Below, one piece after another: positions 46,579 to 55,579 of a stretch of DNA of 64,000 nt. How positions within the stretch are numbered: position 1 is the stretch's first letter; each line of letters starts with the position of its first letter. A model generated the notes under the pieces. That model worked only from the letters and a program-made list of their open reading frames with translations, ran no database searches and had not been told where the DNA came from. Location: assembly GCF_000620505.1 (NCBI RefSeq), contig NZ_KK211144.1, positions 255,681 to 319,680 on the forward strand, given 5' to 3'. The stretch is from Sulfitobacter sp. 20_GPM-1509m. Its GTDB lineage: Bacteria; Pseudomonadota; Alphaproteobacteria; Rhodobacterales; Rhodobacteraceae. The position numbers and the translations under genes were made by a program.

Positions 46579-47757
46579 TCACAGGGTTGCACCAAGTGAG
46601 CTGTAGCCGCGAAAGCGGATGCGACCGCCCTGTTTGCGGGATGTGATGGTGTAATCGGGGTAGCGCTGCAGGAAGCGGGCGATGGCGATGCGGCCTTCCA
46701 TGCGGGCGAGGGTCAGGCCGACGCAGACATGGGGGCCGCCAGCGAAGGCAAGGTGGCGGTTCGGCGTGCGGGTGATGTCGAAAACGGCAGCGTTCTCAAA
46801 GACTTGGGGATCACGGTTGGCCGCGCCGATGCACAGGTGCAGGTTGGTGCCTGCGGCGATCCTGTGGCCTGCGATCACACAGTCTGTGGCGGTCTCGCGG
46901 TTGCCGAACTGGTTCGGCGAGGCGCTGCGCAGGACCTCTTCGATGCAGGGATTGATCAGGTCCATGTCATTGATAAGACGCTGTTTTTCCTCGGGATGAT
47001 CGTGCAGCAGGGCCAGTCCGTTGCCGATCAGATTGGTCGTGGTTTCGTGGCCTGCGTTCAGGATGAAGATGCAGTTCTGGATCAGCTCGATCTCGGTCAG
47101 GGTGCCGTCGCTGTCGCCCTGGATCAGACGGGTCAGAACATCGGTGTCGGGGTCACCCGGACGGGCGGTGCGACGGGCGATAAGTCCTTGAAGATATTCC
47201 TTGAATTCGGATACGGCCTGTTGCCCTGAGGCCAGTTGGGCGGGGGTCAGCACGGGTTCCAGCGCGCCGAGGATGGCCAGCGACCAGTCGCGCAGGGGGC
47301 CGCGTTCGGAATGGGGGATGTCGAGCAGGTTTCCGATGATCTGGATGGGGATGGTGGAGGCGAAATCCTCAATAAGATCAGCGTGTTGCGGCAGGTTGTC
47401 CAGCAGGTGATCGACGGTTTCGATCAGGCCGGATTCCATGCGTTGAATGGCACGCGGGGCCAGCGCCGAGGCCATGATGCGCCGCACGCGGGTGTGCAGG
47501 GGCGGATCGTTGAACACCAGCGAGGTGGTGTGGTGTTCGTAGAGCGGTGTGCCCGCGCCGAATTTCGGTTTGAAAACAATACGTTTGTCGGACGTAAAGG
47601 TGGTGGTGTCCTTGTAGACCGCGCTGAGATCGGCGTGGTGCGACAGCAGGACAGAGCCGTCGGGCTGCGGGCAGACGGGGGCGGATTCCAGCAGCCGGTC
47701 ATAGTGGGGAAACGGGTTGTCGTGGAAGCCGGCGGGGAGGTTTGCGAGGTCAATCAT
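46579..47757 (-). CDS. Cytochrome P450
   Basis: A 392-aa soluble bacterial P450. The I-helix has AGHETTTNLIG, the K-helix ExxR is in IEEVLRSASPNQF, and the haem-binding loop is FAGGPHVCVGLTLARMEG with the axial Cys. These are all intact. No ferredoxin or reductase gene is nearby, so electron donors must come from elsewhere. Substrate unknown. Confidence 0.93.
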   Translation of the reverse strand: MIDLANLPAGFHDNPFPHYDRLLESAPVCPQPDGSVLLSHHADLSAVYKDTTTFTSDKRIVFKPKFGAGTPLYEHHTTSLVFNDPPLHTRVRRIMASALAPRAIQRMESGLIETVDHLLDNLPQHADLIEDFASTIPIQIIGNLLDIPHSERGPLRDWSLAILGALEPVLTPAQLASGQQAVSEFKEYLQGLIARRTARPGDPDTDVLTRLIQGDSDGTLTEIELIQNCIFILNAGHETTTNLIGNGLALLHDHPEEKQRLINDMDLINPCIEEVLRSASPNQFGNRETATDCVIAGHRIAAGTNLHLCIGAANRDPQVFENAAVFDITRTPNRHLAFAGGPHVCVGLTLARMEGRIAIARFLQRYPDYTITSRKQGGRIRFRGYSSLGATL

Positions 47758-48404
47758 GGGCGCAGTGTAGCGCGGATTTTACAGAACGCACGGGGGATTA
47801 ATGGCGGATTTTGGGGCCTGCGTGCGGTGGGGAATCGGGCGAATTGGTACGTATCGCGGGCAATCTTGTACAAGATTGCGGTGGGAATTTGCGCGCAAAT
47901 TCCCGCGTTTGAGGGGTGTTGTACGTATTCTGGGGGGATGTGTACGGATTTTGGTGGCGGTTACGGGAGGGTTAACGGGAATGGTTAATTTGGGGGGGTG
48001 AGCGCCGTCCCGGAAAACGTCCAGTGGACGTTTTCAGGCGCGAACGGGCGGAGCCCCGGGAGCGTGGAGAGGCTTGAGCGATACGTCTGATTGGAAGGGC
48101 CGCGCCCGGACCGAGGGGGTTGGCACCGGTCCGGGCGCAGCCCGGCAATTGATCCGGGGGATCAATTGAGGTGGCAACGGGCGGAGCCCCGGGGGTGTGG
48201 AGAGGTTTGAGCGTTACGTCTGATTGGAAGGGTAGCGCCCGAACCGAGGGGCTGGTGCGAAGCGCCCGCCCCGTGGGGGCGGTTCGGGCGCTGCCCGGCG
48301 GTGCCGCCGGGCGGGACGGCAACTAAACAAAAGCGATTCTAAAAAGGCTTGAATCGTAACCCACACAGCTCTATCGCTATATATATTCAGTTAAAGGATT
48401 ACAG
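47758..48404. other. Structured non-coding interval with repeats and stem-loops
   Basis: No gene is seen in this ~650 bp. It contains a GAAAACGTCC / GGACGTTTTC stem (48013-48035), two copies of a 76-bp repeat, a perfect CAATTGATCC / GGATCAATTG stem (48146-48168), an AGCGCCCG / CGGGCGCT stem (48261-48292) and GCCCGGCGG / CCGCCGGGC (48293-48312). Base composition shifts from GC-rich to AT-rich after about 48320. Confidence 0.7.
48043..48251. repeat. Direct 76-bp repeat pair with palindromic spacer
   Basis: Copy 1 at 48043-48118 and copy 2 at 48176-48251, offset 133 bp, with only scattered mismatches. The spacer includes the CAATTGATCC palindrome. Together with the flanking stems this looks like a degraded REP/MITE-type intergenic element cluster. 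Confidence 0.75.
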
Positions 48405-48635
48405 ATGCCTATTTACAAAAACGCAAGTCGAAAATCTGGAATATTGTCGTACGAAACTAGCGACAATTCCATTTCAGTCACCTTCAGAACAGGGAAATTT
48501 AGGACGTACTTGTACAACTACACAGTACCTGGAAAAGAACACGTCGACCACATGATCCAGTTAGCAGAATCTGGGGCGGGCCTGAATAGCTACATCAAGC
48601 TTTACGTTGGAGAACAATACTCATCAAAATTCTAG
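48405..48635 (+). CDS. Small KTSC-like protein in an AT-rich segment
   Basis: A 76-aa protein, start supported by AAAGGA. The region SVTFRTGKFRTYLYNYTVPG followed by LAESGAGLNSYIKLYVG resembles the KTSC domain pattern (weak resemblance). AT-rich codon use unlike the surrounding genes suggests recent transfer. Convergent with the DUF4917 gene. Confidence 0.5.
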   Translation: MPIYKNASRKSGILSYETSDNSISVTFRTGKFRTYLYNYTVPGKEHVDHMIQLAESGAGLNSYIKLYVGEQYSSKF

Positions 48636-48657
48636 GAAATACGGTCAAAATTTCTTA

Positions 48658-49719
48658 TCACCCCCAGACATGAGCGCTATCACTGTCGTAAAATTCAACC
48701 TCAAGGGGATATCGATCAATCCTTTCAGCCTGCATTCCTCTTGCCCTCTTTACAATCTCACTATTTGAATTGGAATTTGGGTCTCCGTGCAAACCAATGT
48801 ACATTTTCTTAAATCGGCCTCGGGCGAGGCGACGTAGTACATGTGCGTCGTTTTCGGCTAGCGAATGACCATGCAAAAAGAAGCAATGCGAAACCATGTT
48901 AGCGTTAGAAGCGAGTGTTTTTCCCACTTGGTATAAATACGAATTGTGAGCAATCTTTCTTTTCTTTTGGTTTGAGGTTCCTTCAGCTACAAAAAGAGGA
49001 AACTTATCATCTTGCATTGCTCTGCGCACTTGCTCAATTAATCTCTCTTGCTTCCTGACCCATGTATACTTTTGAAGCGTGGCACCAGCATCAAACAAAT
49101 GCAAAGCGCCGTGTAAATAATGGAAACAGGCATCCCGCGCACCGGTTTCGCCTCTCCAAACGACAAAGTCTGCCTCAGGCTCGTCTTCATCGTTTCCGAA
49201 GCCATCATTTCGAGAAAGATCAATGCTTTCATATCCTTCAATAGGATCACTATGCATCAGCACCCAATAAAGAAGAAGGTCGTAGTTGAAAGTGAAGACG
49301 TGCCCCGCTTTGGGGCCTAAGAAATTTGACAAGAAAGCACGACAGGCTTGAAATTGATCTTCTGAAATATCAATTGGAGACTGAGGATGCCTTTTTGCTA
49401 TTGTTGTAATCAGAATATCTTTCAATGCGGCAGCATCCGCCATCATACTTACGGCAACATCATCAGAGTCTTTCGCGTAAATTGGATATACTTTCGAACC
49501 GTCTTCCAGCGCACGAATGGCTAATTCAAAATCTTGCGTCCCAAGCGCCTCAAATACATGGATTAAATTAGGATTTTCTGAAAAATCAGCCTCTTTGAAT
49601 AGAGATCCATAGAGAAAGATGCCTGGGAATAGCGCAATACTAAATCCGTTCCCCAGTATAAGATGCTTCTTATTGTAGTTTTCAGCATCTTCTAGTGCTT
49701 TCTGAAATGTTAACATCAC
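48658..49719 (-). CDS. DUF4917 family SIR2-like protein (candidate defence gene)
   Basis: A 353-aa protein. It opens with LILGNGFSIALFPG (residues ~20-33), a nucleotide-binding loop of the SIR2-like type, and carries TFNYDLLLYW (143-152) and FHYLHGALHLF (199-209) with His residues, matching DUF4917/SIR2-like proteins. SIR2 domains in defence systems deplete NAD+ on phage infection. AT-rich composition contrasts with folA next door. No partner gene (STAND, Argonaute, HerA) was seen, so it would act alone. Function is inference. Confidence 0.75.
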   Translation of the reverse strand: MMLTFQKALEDAENYNKKHLILGNGFSIALFPGIFLYGSLFKEADFSENPNLIHVFEALGTQDFELAIRALEDGSKVYPIYAKDSDDVAVSMMADAAALKDILITTIAKRHPQSPIDISEDQFQACRAFLSNFLGPKAGHVFTFNYDLLLYWVLMHSDPIEGYESIDLSRNDGFGNDEDEPEADFVVWRGETGARDACFHYLHGALHLFDAGATLQKYTWVRKQERLIEQVRRAMQDDKFPLFVAEGTSNQKKRKIAHNSYLYQVGKTLASNANMVSHCFFLHGHSLAENDAHVLRRLARGRFKKMYIGLHGDPNSNSNSEIVKRARGMQAERIDRYPLEVEFYDSDSAHVWG

Positions 49720-49770
49720 CCAATCACTCCCTCAAATCCCCACCGTTGCCCCCTGCCCGACGCCCCGCGC

Positions 49771-50250
49771 CTACCCCTTCCGCAGATACTCGCGCAATTC
49801 GCAGTCCGGCGACGCGCCCTCGAAGCGGCGCGTGCCGACCAGACGCCAGTCGTCCAGATCGACGCTTGGAAAATACGTGTCGGCATCGGTCACCTCGGTC
49901 GCGACCTCGGAGAGCATCAGCCGGTCTGCGCGGGGCAGCATCTCGGTGTAGATGCCTGCGCCACCGATGCCGTAGATGCGGCTGTAGCCGAGGTCGGATG
50001 CGATGCGGATCGCGTCACGCACGGATGTGGCCACGTGCTCTGCCTCCACCTGTTGCGACGACACCACGATGTTCAGCCGCCGCGCCAGAGGCTTGACCGG
50101 CAGGCTGTCCCAGGTTTTGCGCCCCATGATGATGGCCCCGCCCAGCGTTTCGCGCTGAAAGGATTTCATGTCCTCGCGGATGTCCCAGGGGATGTCCCCG
50201 TCCCGTCCGATGGCCCCGTTCCGGTCGCGGGCGACGATCAGTGTGATCAT
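49771..50250 (-). CDS. folA: Dihydrofolate reductase
   Basis: A 159-aa enzyme reducing dihydrofolate to tetrahydrofolate with NADPH. MITLIVARDRNGAIGRDGDIPW, MGRKTWDSLP and the later IYGIGGAGIYTEML are diagnostic. It follows thyA with 3 bp between, giving the common thyA-folA pair. Confidence 0.97.
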   Translation of the reverse strand: MITLIVARDRNGAIGRDGDIPWDIREDMKSFQRETLGGAIIMGRKTWDSLPVKPLARRLNIVVSSQQVEAEHVATSVRDAIRIASDLGYSRIYGIGGAGIYTEMLPRADRLMLSEVATEVTDADTYFPSVDLDDWRLVGTRRFEGASPDCELREYLRKG

Positions 50251-50253
50251 GGC

Positions 50254-51087
50254 TCAGACCGCCACGGGGGCGCGGATGGTGGGATCGGGGTCGTAGCCGG
50301 TGATCTCGAAATCCTCGTATCTGAAGTCGAATATGGACGACACGTCGCGTTTGATGCGCAGGGTTGGCAGCGGTTTGGGGGTGCGGGAGAGCTGCAGCTG
50401 TACCTGGTCGAGGTGGTTGGAATAGATATGCGCGTCGCCCAGCGTGTGGATGAAGTCGCCCGGCTCGTAGCCCGTGACATGGGCCAGCATCACCTGGAGC
50501 AGCGCGTAGGAGGCGATGTTGAACGGCACGCCCAGGAACATGTCGGCGGAGCGCTGGTAGAGCTGCAGGTGCAGCCGTCCGTTCGAGACGCGCACCTGCC
50601 AGAGCGTGTGGCAGGGCGGCAGCGCCTGGCGCGGCACGTCTGCGGGGTTCCAGGCCGTCACCACAAGGCGGCGGCTGTCGGGTGACGTTTTGATCATCTC
50701 GACAAGCTGCGCGATCTGGTCGATCGGCTTGTTGAGAAAGAGCGGCTCTTGCGCGGTGCCCAGATCGGTGGCCACGGGACCGGGAAAGGCGCGCCACTGG
50801 TGTCCGTAGACCGGCCCCAGGTCGCCGTTCTCATCCGCCCATTCGTCCCAGATGGTGACGCCGTTTTCCTTGAGGTAGCGGATGTTGGTGTCGCCGGACA
50901 GGAACCACAGCAGTTCGTGGATGATGGAGCGCAGGTGCAGTTTCTTGGTCGTGACCAGCGGAAAGCCGTCGGACAGCCGATAGCGTGACTGGTGTCCGAA
51001 ATAGGAGATCGTGCCGGTGCCTGTGCGGTCGGTCGATGTCTCGCCGTGCTCCAGGATCGTGCGCAATGCGTCGTGGTACTGCTGCAT
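50254..51087 (-). CDS. thyA: Thymidylate synthase
   Basis: A 277-aa enzyme making dTMP from dUMP and methylenetetrahydrofolate, the dihydrofolate being recycled by the next gene. Active-site Cys in [12 protein letters not shown], folate/dUMP sites [15 protein letters not shown] and [14 protein letters not shown]. Full length for the shorter ThyA class. Confidence 0.98.
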   Translation of the reverse strand: MQQYHDALRTILEHGETSTDRTGTGTISYFGHQSRYRLSDGFPLVTTKKLHLRSIIHELLWFLSGDTNIRYLKENGVTIWDEWADENGDLGPVYGHQWRAFPGPVATDLGTAQEPLFLNKPIDQIAQLVEMIKTSPDSRRLVVTAWNPADVPRQALPPCHTLWQVRVSNGRLHLQLYQRSADMFLGVPFNIASYALLQVMLAHVTGYEPGDFIHTLGDAHIYSNHLDQVQLQLSRTPKPLPTLRIKRDVSSIFDFRYEDFEITGYDPDPTIRAPVAV

Positions 51088-51400
51088 GGGTCAGTGTCCT
51101 TTGCCTGTCTGCCGGAGACCTGTTTGCGGCGCTCGCGGTTTGCAATGGGTGGGTGTGCCTGTCGCGGTGCGCATGCAGTTGTAACGCGGGTTGGGGCGAA
51201 ACGGCATGGCGCGAATCCTTCTGGCACAGAATCTGTTAGGGCGTCACCTTATCTAGCGCCGTCCGATACGGGAACCGCTATATCGTGGTCGCTTTATGGA
51301 CACATTGCGTCAGGGATGTTCACAGATTCGTTGACTTTGCGTGAGTTAGCAGTGAATTTGACCGCAATAAGAGGCAGCAGTTCAAAAAAGGTGGTCGCAA
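51088..51400. promoter_or_regulatory. Divergent promoter region between thyA and the surface lipoprotein gene
   Basis: A 313-bp gap without a convincing gene. A TTGACT box at 51331-51336 with a GAATTT box 17 bp downstream could be the sigma-70 promoter of the lipoprotein gene; AAGGTGG near 51386 is its ribosome site. The promoter reading is tentative. Confidence 0.35.
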
Positions 51401-52255
51401 ATGACCCGTTTATATTCAGGCATCGCCATTTTGGCGTTGGTTGCCGCGTGCGGCGATGGCAATCCTTTCAACACGGTCGAAGACGGTGACGACACCACCC
51501 CCGGCAGCGCCTATCTGGACGACGAAGGCACGTTCCTGACGTTGAACAACATCGCCTACGATCCGGGGTCGGACACGCTGACGATCAACAACATTCCGTT
51601 CGACGATCCGAACAACGCCTACAAGCGCATCCAGACCGAGACATTCGCCAACGGGTTCAACGCCTATGAAAGCGACCCTGCGCCGGGCACCAACGAGATT
51701 CAGTATTTCGCCGTGTTCCGCCGGTCGGACAGCGGTCAGTCACAGGTCGCGGCGGCGGGGACCACGGCCTATGTCCAGTTCGGCTATGGCGGTGCGGGCG
51801 CGCAGCGGTTGGGGGCGAACCCGACGCTGCCGACCACGGGGATCTATTCGTACAACGGTGAGTATGCCGCGGTGCGCACGACGCTGGATGCAGGCCCCGG
51901 CGGCAGCAACCTGGCCGAGTTTGTCACTGGCGACGTGACGATGCGGGTCGATTATGGCGACTTTGACGACACGGGCACGGTAGGCGGTACGGTGCAGAAC
52001 CGTCGGCTGTATGACACGACCGGCACCCAGATCGGGACACTGGACGGCTTCATCTCGATGCAGGATAGCACCATCGACTTTGAAACCCAGACCATCGTTG
52101 CTGCGCAGGCAACCGAATTTGTTGGCGGCACCGCAACGCGCAGTGGCAACTGGGAAGGCGTCTTTGCCGGACCCAACGGCGAAGAGATTGCCGGCGTGCT
52201 GTTCGTCGAGGGTGACGACGTCCGCGAAGTGGGCGGCTTTGTCACCACGCAGTAA
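51401..52255 (+). CDS. Surface lipoprotein, likely Slam substrate
   Basis: A 284-aa lipoprotein. The signal peptide ends in the lipobox LVAACG (lipidated Cys 17), followed by an acidic spacer DGNPFNTVEDGDDTTPG. The C-terminal half is beta-strand-rich and ends GTATRSGNWEGVFAGPNGEEIAGVLFVEGDD, a pattern like the TbpB-type beta-barrel domain that Slam translocons recognise. The next gene encodes such a translocon and overlaps its 3' end, which strongly supports the pairing. Ligand unknown. Confidence 0.78.
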   Translation: MTRLYSGIAILALVAACGDGNPFNTVEDGDDTTPGSAYLDDEGTFLTLNNIAYDPGSDTLTINNIPFDDPNNAYKRIQTETFANGFNAYESDPAPGTNEIQYFAVFRRSDSGQSQVAAAGTTAYVQFGYGGAGAQRLGANPTLPTTGIYSYNGEYAAVRTTLDAGPGGSNLAEFVTGDVTMRVDYGDFDDTGTVGGTVQNRRLYDTTGTQIGTLDGFISMQDSTIDFETQTIVAAQATEFVGGTATRSGNWEGVFAGPNGEEIAGVLFVEGDDVREVGGFVTTQ

Positions 52256-53609
52256 ATCCACGCGGCGCGCTGCGGCGCTGTGGCTGGCGCTGGCCCTGTC
52301 GGTGCCGGCCGTGCCTGCCGTGGCGCAGACCGCGACGCTGAGTCCAAACGAAGCGCGGATGGCGGCGGCCAAGCTGTTGTCCGAAGGCCATGCCCATGCG
52401 TCGATCGAACTGACGCGGGTGCTGGTCCAGCGCGATCCGCAGGACGCCACCAGCCTGATCCTGCTGGCGCAGGGCCTGCGGACCACGGGCGATTTCAAGG
52501 CCGCGCAGGATGCCGCACGGCAGGCGTGGAAAGCCGCCCACCGCGATGTCGAGAAATACGGTGCGGCACTGGCGATGGCGCAGGCGCTGTCATCGGACAA
52601 TCACAAGACCCGCGCGCAACTGTGGCTGAGACGTGCGGCGCAGGTTGCCCCCTCTGATGCCACCCGCGCCCGCGCGATCCGCGATTACCAGTTCGTGCGC
52701 ATGGCAAACCCGTGGTCGGTCAACCTGTCTTTTGGGCTGGTGCCCAGTGACAACGTCAACAACGCACCGCGCGACAACACCATCGTGCTGGGCGGGCTGG
52801 TCTTTGTCGATCCTACGGCGGTGCCGCTGTCAGGGATCGAAATCTCGTCACAGGCGCGGCTGCGTTACAATTTCAACATCACCGAGACCCACCGCAACTA
52901 TGCCGCGCTGAGCTGGACAGAAACGCGGGTGGTACTGACCGATGATGCGGTACCTGCTGGGGTCGAGGATGGTGATTTCCTGTACCAGCAACTGCGTGCG
53001 CAAGTGGGCCGCGATTTCACCGCCGGACCGGGCAAGCCGCGCCACAGCTACAGTCTGAGTTACGGACGCATCTGGTATGGTGGCAGCCACCTCTCGGACG
53101 AGGTACGCGCCGACTGGAACAGCACGTTCACCCTGCCCGAGGAACAATATCTGACCTGGTCGGCGGACATCGGTTATGCCGAGCGGCAGGACAATGACGT
53201 GCGGTCGGGCACCACCGGATCGCTAGGGCTGAGCTGGTCGCGGCCCACCGCCGACGACGGCAGGCTGACACTGAACGCCGAAGCAGGCCGCACCGTGACC
53301 GACAGCAAGACGCTGACCCACAGCCGCGCCAAACTGGGCCTGACCTATGTTCTGGGCCAGAAGATGCTGGGCGCGCGCACTTCGGTGGCGCTGAGCGGGC
53401 AGTTCCGCAGCTATGACGACGCGGTCTATGGGCCTGATCCGCGACAGGATGTGTCGGCCAGCCTGTCCACGTCGTTCCTGTTCACCAATCTGGACAGCTA
53501 TGGCTTTGCGCCCAAGGTGACGCTGGATATCAGCCGCAATCATTCGAACATCGGGCGTTTCGACACGCAGAGTATGGGATTGAACATCGGATTTCAATCG
53601 GTGTTCTGA
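52239..53609 (+). CDS. Surface lipoprotein assembly modifier (Slam)-like outer membrane protein
   Basis: About 456 aa. After a signal peptide (RRAAALWLALALSVPAVPAVAQ) residues ~40-150 form TPR-like helices, and the C-terminal ~300 residues are alternating beta strands of an outer-membrane barrel ending in Phe (NIGFQSVF). This is the Slam (DUF560) layout; Slams move lipoproteins to the cell surface. Start is uncertain: TTG at 52239 gives the best signal peptide, GTG at 52212 is an alternative. Both overlap the lipoprotein gene. Confidence 0.78.
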   Translation: MSPRSKSTRRAAALWLALALSVPAVPAVAQTATLSPNEARMAAAKLLSEGHAHASIELTRVLVQRDPQDATSLILLAQGLRTTGDFKAAQDAARQAWKAAHRDVEKYGAALAMAQALSSDNHKTRAQLWLRRAAQVAPSDATRARAIRDYQFVRMANPWSVNLSFGLVPSDNVNNAPRDNTIVLGGLVFVDPTAVPLSGIEISSQARLRYNFNITETHRNYAALSWTETRVVLTDDAVPAGVEDGDFLYQQLRAQVGRDFTAGPGKPRHSYSLSYGRIWYGGSHLSDEVRADWNSTFTLPEEQYLTWSADIGYAERQDNDVRSGTTGSLGLSWSRPTADDGRLTLNAEAGRTVTDSKTLTHSRAKLGLTYVLGQKMLGARTSVALSGQFRSYDDAVYGPDPRQDVSASLSTSFLFTNLDSYGFAPKVTLDISRNHSNIGRFDTQSMGLNIGFQSVF

Positions 53610-53713
53610 CCCGCTGCCGGACGCCCACGCCGATGTGCACGCCAAAGTGCTCTGGCCCTCGGCCCTGTGCGTGCTAGTCTGTGCCCTGACTTCAAGGACG
53701 AAAGGACGCGACA

Positions 53714-54142
53714 ATGGCGCTGAAGTATTTGCACACGATGGTTCGGGTGAAGGATCTGGAGAAATCCATGGCCTTTTACGAGATGCTGGGTCTGAAAGAG
53801 ATCCGCCGCATGGACAGCGAACAGGGACGGTTTTCGCTGATCTTCATGGCCGCCGAAGGGCAGGAGGAATGCCCTGTCGAGCTGACCTACAACTGGGACG
53901 GTGACGACAAGCTGCCCGATGACAGCCGTCATTTTGGCCATCTGGCCTATGAGGTCGATGACATCTATGCGATGTGCCAGACATTGCAGGACAATGGCGT
54001 GACCATCAACCGCCCGCCGCGTGACGGGCATATGGCGTTCGTGCGCTCGCCCGACAACATCTCGATCGAGCTGTTGCAGGCCGGTGACCGGCTGGCCCCG
54101 CAAGAGCCTTGGGCCAGCATGGAAAACACCGGTCACTGGTAA
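53714..54142 (+). CDS. gloA: Lactoylglutathione lyase (glyoxalase I)
   Basis: A 142-aa single VOC enzyme: LHTMVRVKDLEKSMAFYEMLGL, VELTYNWD, HFGHLAYEVDDIY and SPDNISIELLQ hold the His/Glu metal ligands of GloA. It detoxifies methylglyoxal. The next gene begins four bases after its stop. Confidence 0.93.
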   Translation: MALKYLHTMVRVKDLEKSMAFYEMLGLKEIRRMDSEQGRFSLIFMAAEGQEECPVELTYNWDGDDKLPDDSRHFGHLAYEVDDIYAMCQTLQDNGVTINRPPRDGHMAFVRSPDNISIELLQAGDRLAPQEPWASMENTGHW

Positions 54143-54146
54143 GGTC

Positions 54147-54854
54147 GTGAAGCACGCCCTGATCGCATTGTGGTGGGGCCTGATGGCCCTGCCCGCCGGG
54201 GCCGAACAGTGCCGGCTGGCGCTGGTTCTGGCGCTGGACGTGTCGTCGTCTGTGGATGCCGCCGAGGACACGTTGCAGCGGCAGGGGCTGGTGGCGGCGC
54301 TGACCGCGCCCGAGGTGCGGGCGGCTTTTTTTGCCACCGACGACCCCGTGGCGCTGGCGGTGTACGAGTGGTCGGGGAGGTACAATCAGGAAATGGTGCT
54401 GGACTGGGTGATGGTGCGGGGGCCGGCCGAGCTGCTGATGGCGGCCGAAACCGTGGCTGCGTCGCAGCGGTCGTATAATGATTTTCCCACGGCGATGGGC
54501 TATGCGCTGGGTTATGGCGCGGGGGTTCTGGCACGCGGGCCCGACTGTTTGCAGCAGACGCTGGACATGGCGGGCGACGGGCAGAACAACGAGGGATTTG
54601 GCCCGCAGGCGGCGTACCGCGAGTTTGGATTTGCGGGGGTGACGGTCAACGGGCTGGTGGTGAACGCCGCCGATTACGAGGCCGAGGTGGGGCTGATTGC
54701 CTTTTACAAGGCCGAGGTGTTGCACGGGCCCGGCGCGTTCATGGAAGTGGCGCAGGGGTTCGAGGATTACGAGCGCGCGATGCGCCGCAAGCTGGTGCGC
54801 GAGCTGTCGCCGCCGGTGCTGGGGGCGGTGTCGCGGGGCGGCGGGCCGGGATGA
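54147..54854 (+). CDS. DUF1194 exported vWA-like protein 1
   Basis: A 235-aa protein (GTG start) with a signal peptide (ALIALWWGLMALPAGAEQC) and a von Willebrand A-like body with the metal-site start LVLALDVSSSVDAAE and TLDMAGDGQNNEG. DUF1194 proteins are alphaproteobacterial and of unknown function. Ends in ATGA overlap with its paralogue. Confidence 0.88.
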   Translation: MKHALIALWWGLMALPAGAEQCRLALVLALDVSSSVDAAEDTLQRQGLVAALTAPEVRAAFFATDDPVALAVYEWSGRYNQEMVLDWVMVRGPAELLMAAETVAASQRSYNDFPTAMGYALGYGAGVLARGPDCLQQTLDMAGDGQNNEGFGPQAAYREFGFAGVTVNGLVVNAADYEAEVGLIAFYKAEVLHGPGAFMEVAQGFEDYERAMRRKLVRELSPPVLGAVSRGGGPG

Positions 54855-55558
54855 TCCGGCTGGCGGTGCTGTTGTGCGCGCTGGTCGCGGGCGGGTCGGT
54901 GCAGGCGGCGTGCCGTCAGGCGCTGGCGCTGGGGCTGGATGTGTCGGGGTCGGTGGATGCGCGCGAATACGGCCAGCAGCTGGACGGGCTGGCGGCGGCG
55001 CTGGATGCGGGGTCGGTGCGGCAGGCGCTGATGCAGCAGCCGCAGGCGCCGGTGGCGCTGGCGGTTTATGAATGGAGCGGGCCGCAGGACGTGACGTTGC
55101 TGGTGCCGTGGACGGTTGTGACCTCCGAGGCGGTGCTGGACGGGATCATCGCGACGTTGCGCGGCACGGTGCGCGTGCCACGGTCGCCCGGCACGGGGCT
55201 GGGGTCAGCGATGCTTTATGGTGCGGCGCTGTTGGAGCAGGCCGATTGCGCGCAGCGGACGCTGGATATTTCGGGCGACGGGCGGTCCAACCTGGGGCCG
55301 CGTCCGCGTGATGTGAAACACCAGCTGGCCGGCAGCGGCATCACCGTCAACGCGCTGGTGATCGGGGAAGATGCCCCTGCGACGGGCGATGACCGGCAAT
55401 CGGGAATCGGGCCGTTGAGTTCGTATTTCCGGGCCGAGGTGATTTTCGGGCCGGACTCCTTTGTGGAAACGGCTTTGGGCTTTGACAGCTACGCCGAGGC
55501 GATGCAGCGCAAGCTGGAGCGGGAGTTGCTGACGCTGGTGATCGGGCGGCTGGAGTAG
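54851..55558 (+). CDS. DUF1194 exported vWA-like protein 2
   Basis: A 235-aa paralogue of the previous gene with the same length, the ALGLDVSGSVDARE metal site, TLDISGDGRSNLGPR and a long C-terminal insert (VIGEDAPATGDDRQSGIGP) absent from copy 1. Signal peptide MIRLAVLLCALVAGGSVQA. Translational coupling suggests that the two proteins act together. Confidence 0.88.
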   Translation: MIRLAVLLCALVAGGSVQAACRQALALGLDVSGSVDAREYGQQLDGLAAALDAGSVRQALMQQPQAPVALAVYEWSGPQDVTLLVPWTVVTSEAVLDGIIATLRGTVRVPRSPGTGLGSAMLYGAALLEQADCAQRTLDISGDGRSNLGPRPRDVKHQLAGSGITVNALVIGEDAPATGDDRQSGIGPLSSYFRAEVIFGPDSFVETALGFDSYAEAMQRKLERELLTLVIGRLE

Positions 55559-55579
55559 CCCCTGCCCTGCCCGGCCGGG

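Noticed and set aside
48043-48251. Possible CRISPR array in the 76-bp repeat region
   Set aside because: Two long imperfect repeats and one structured spacer do not fit a CRISPR layout.
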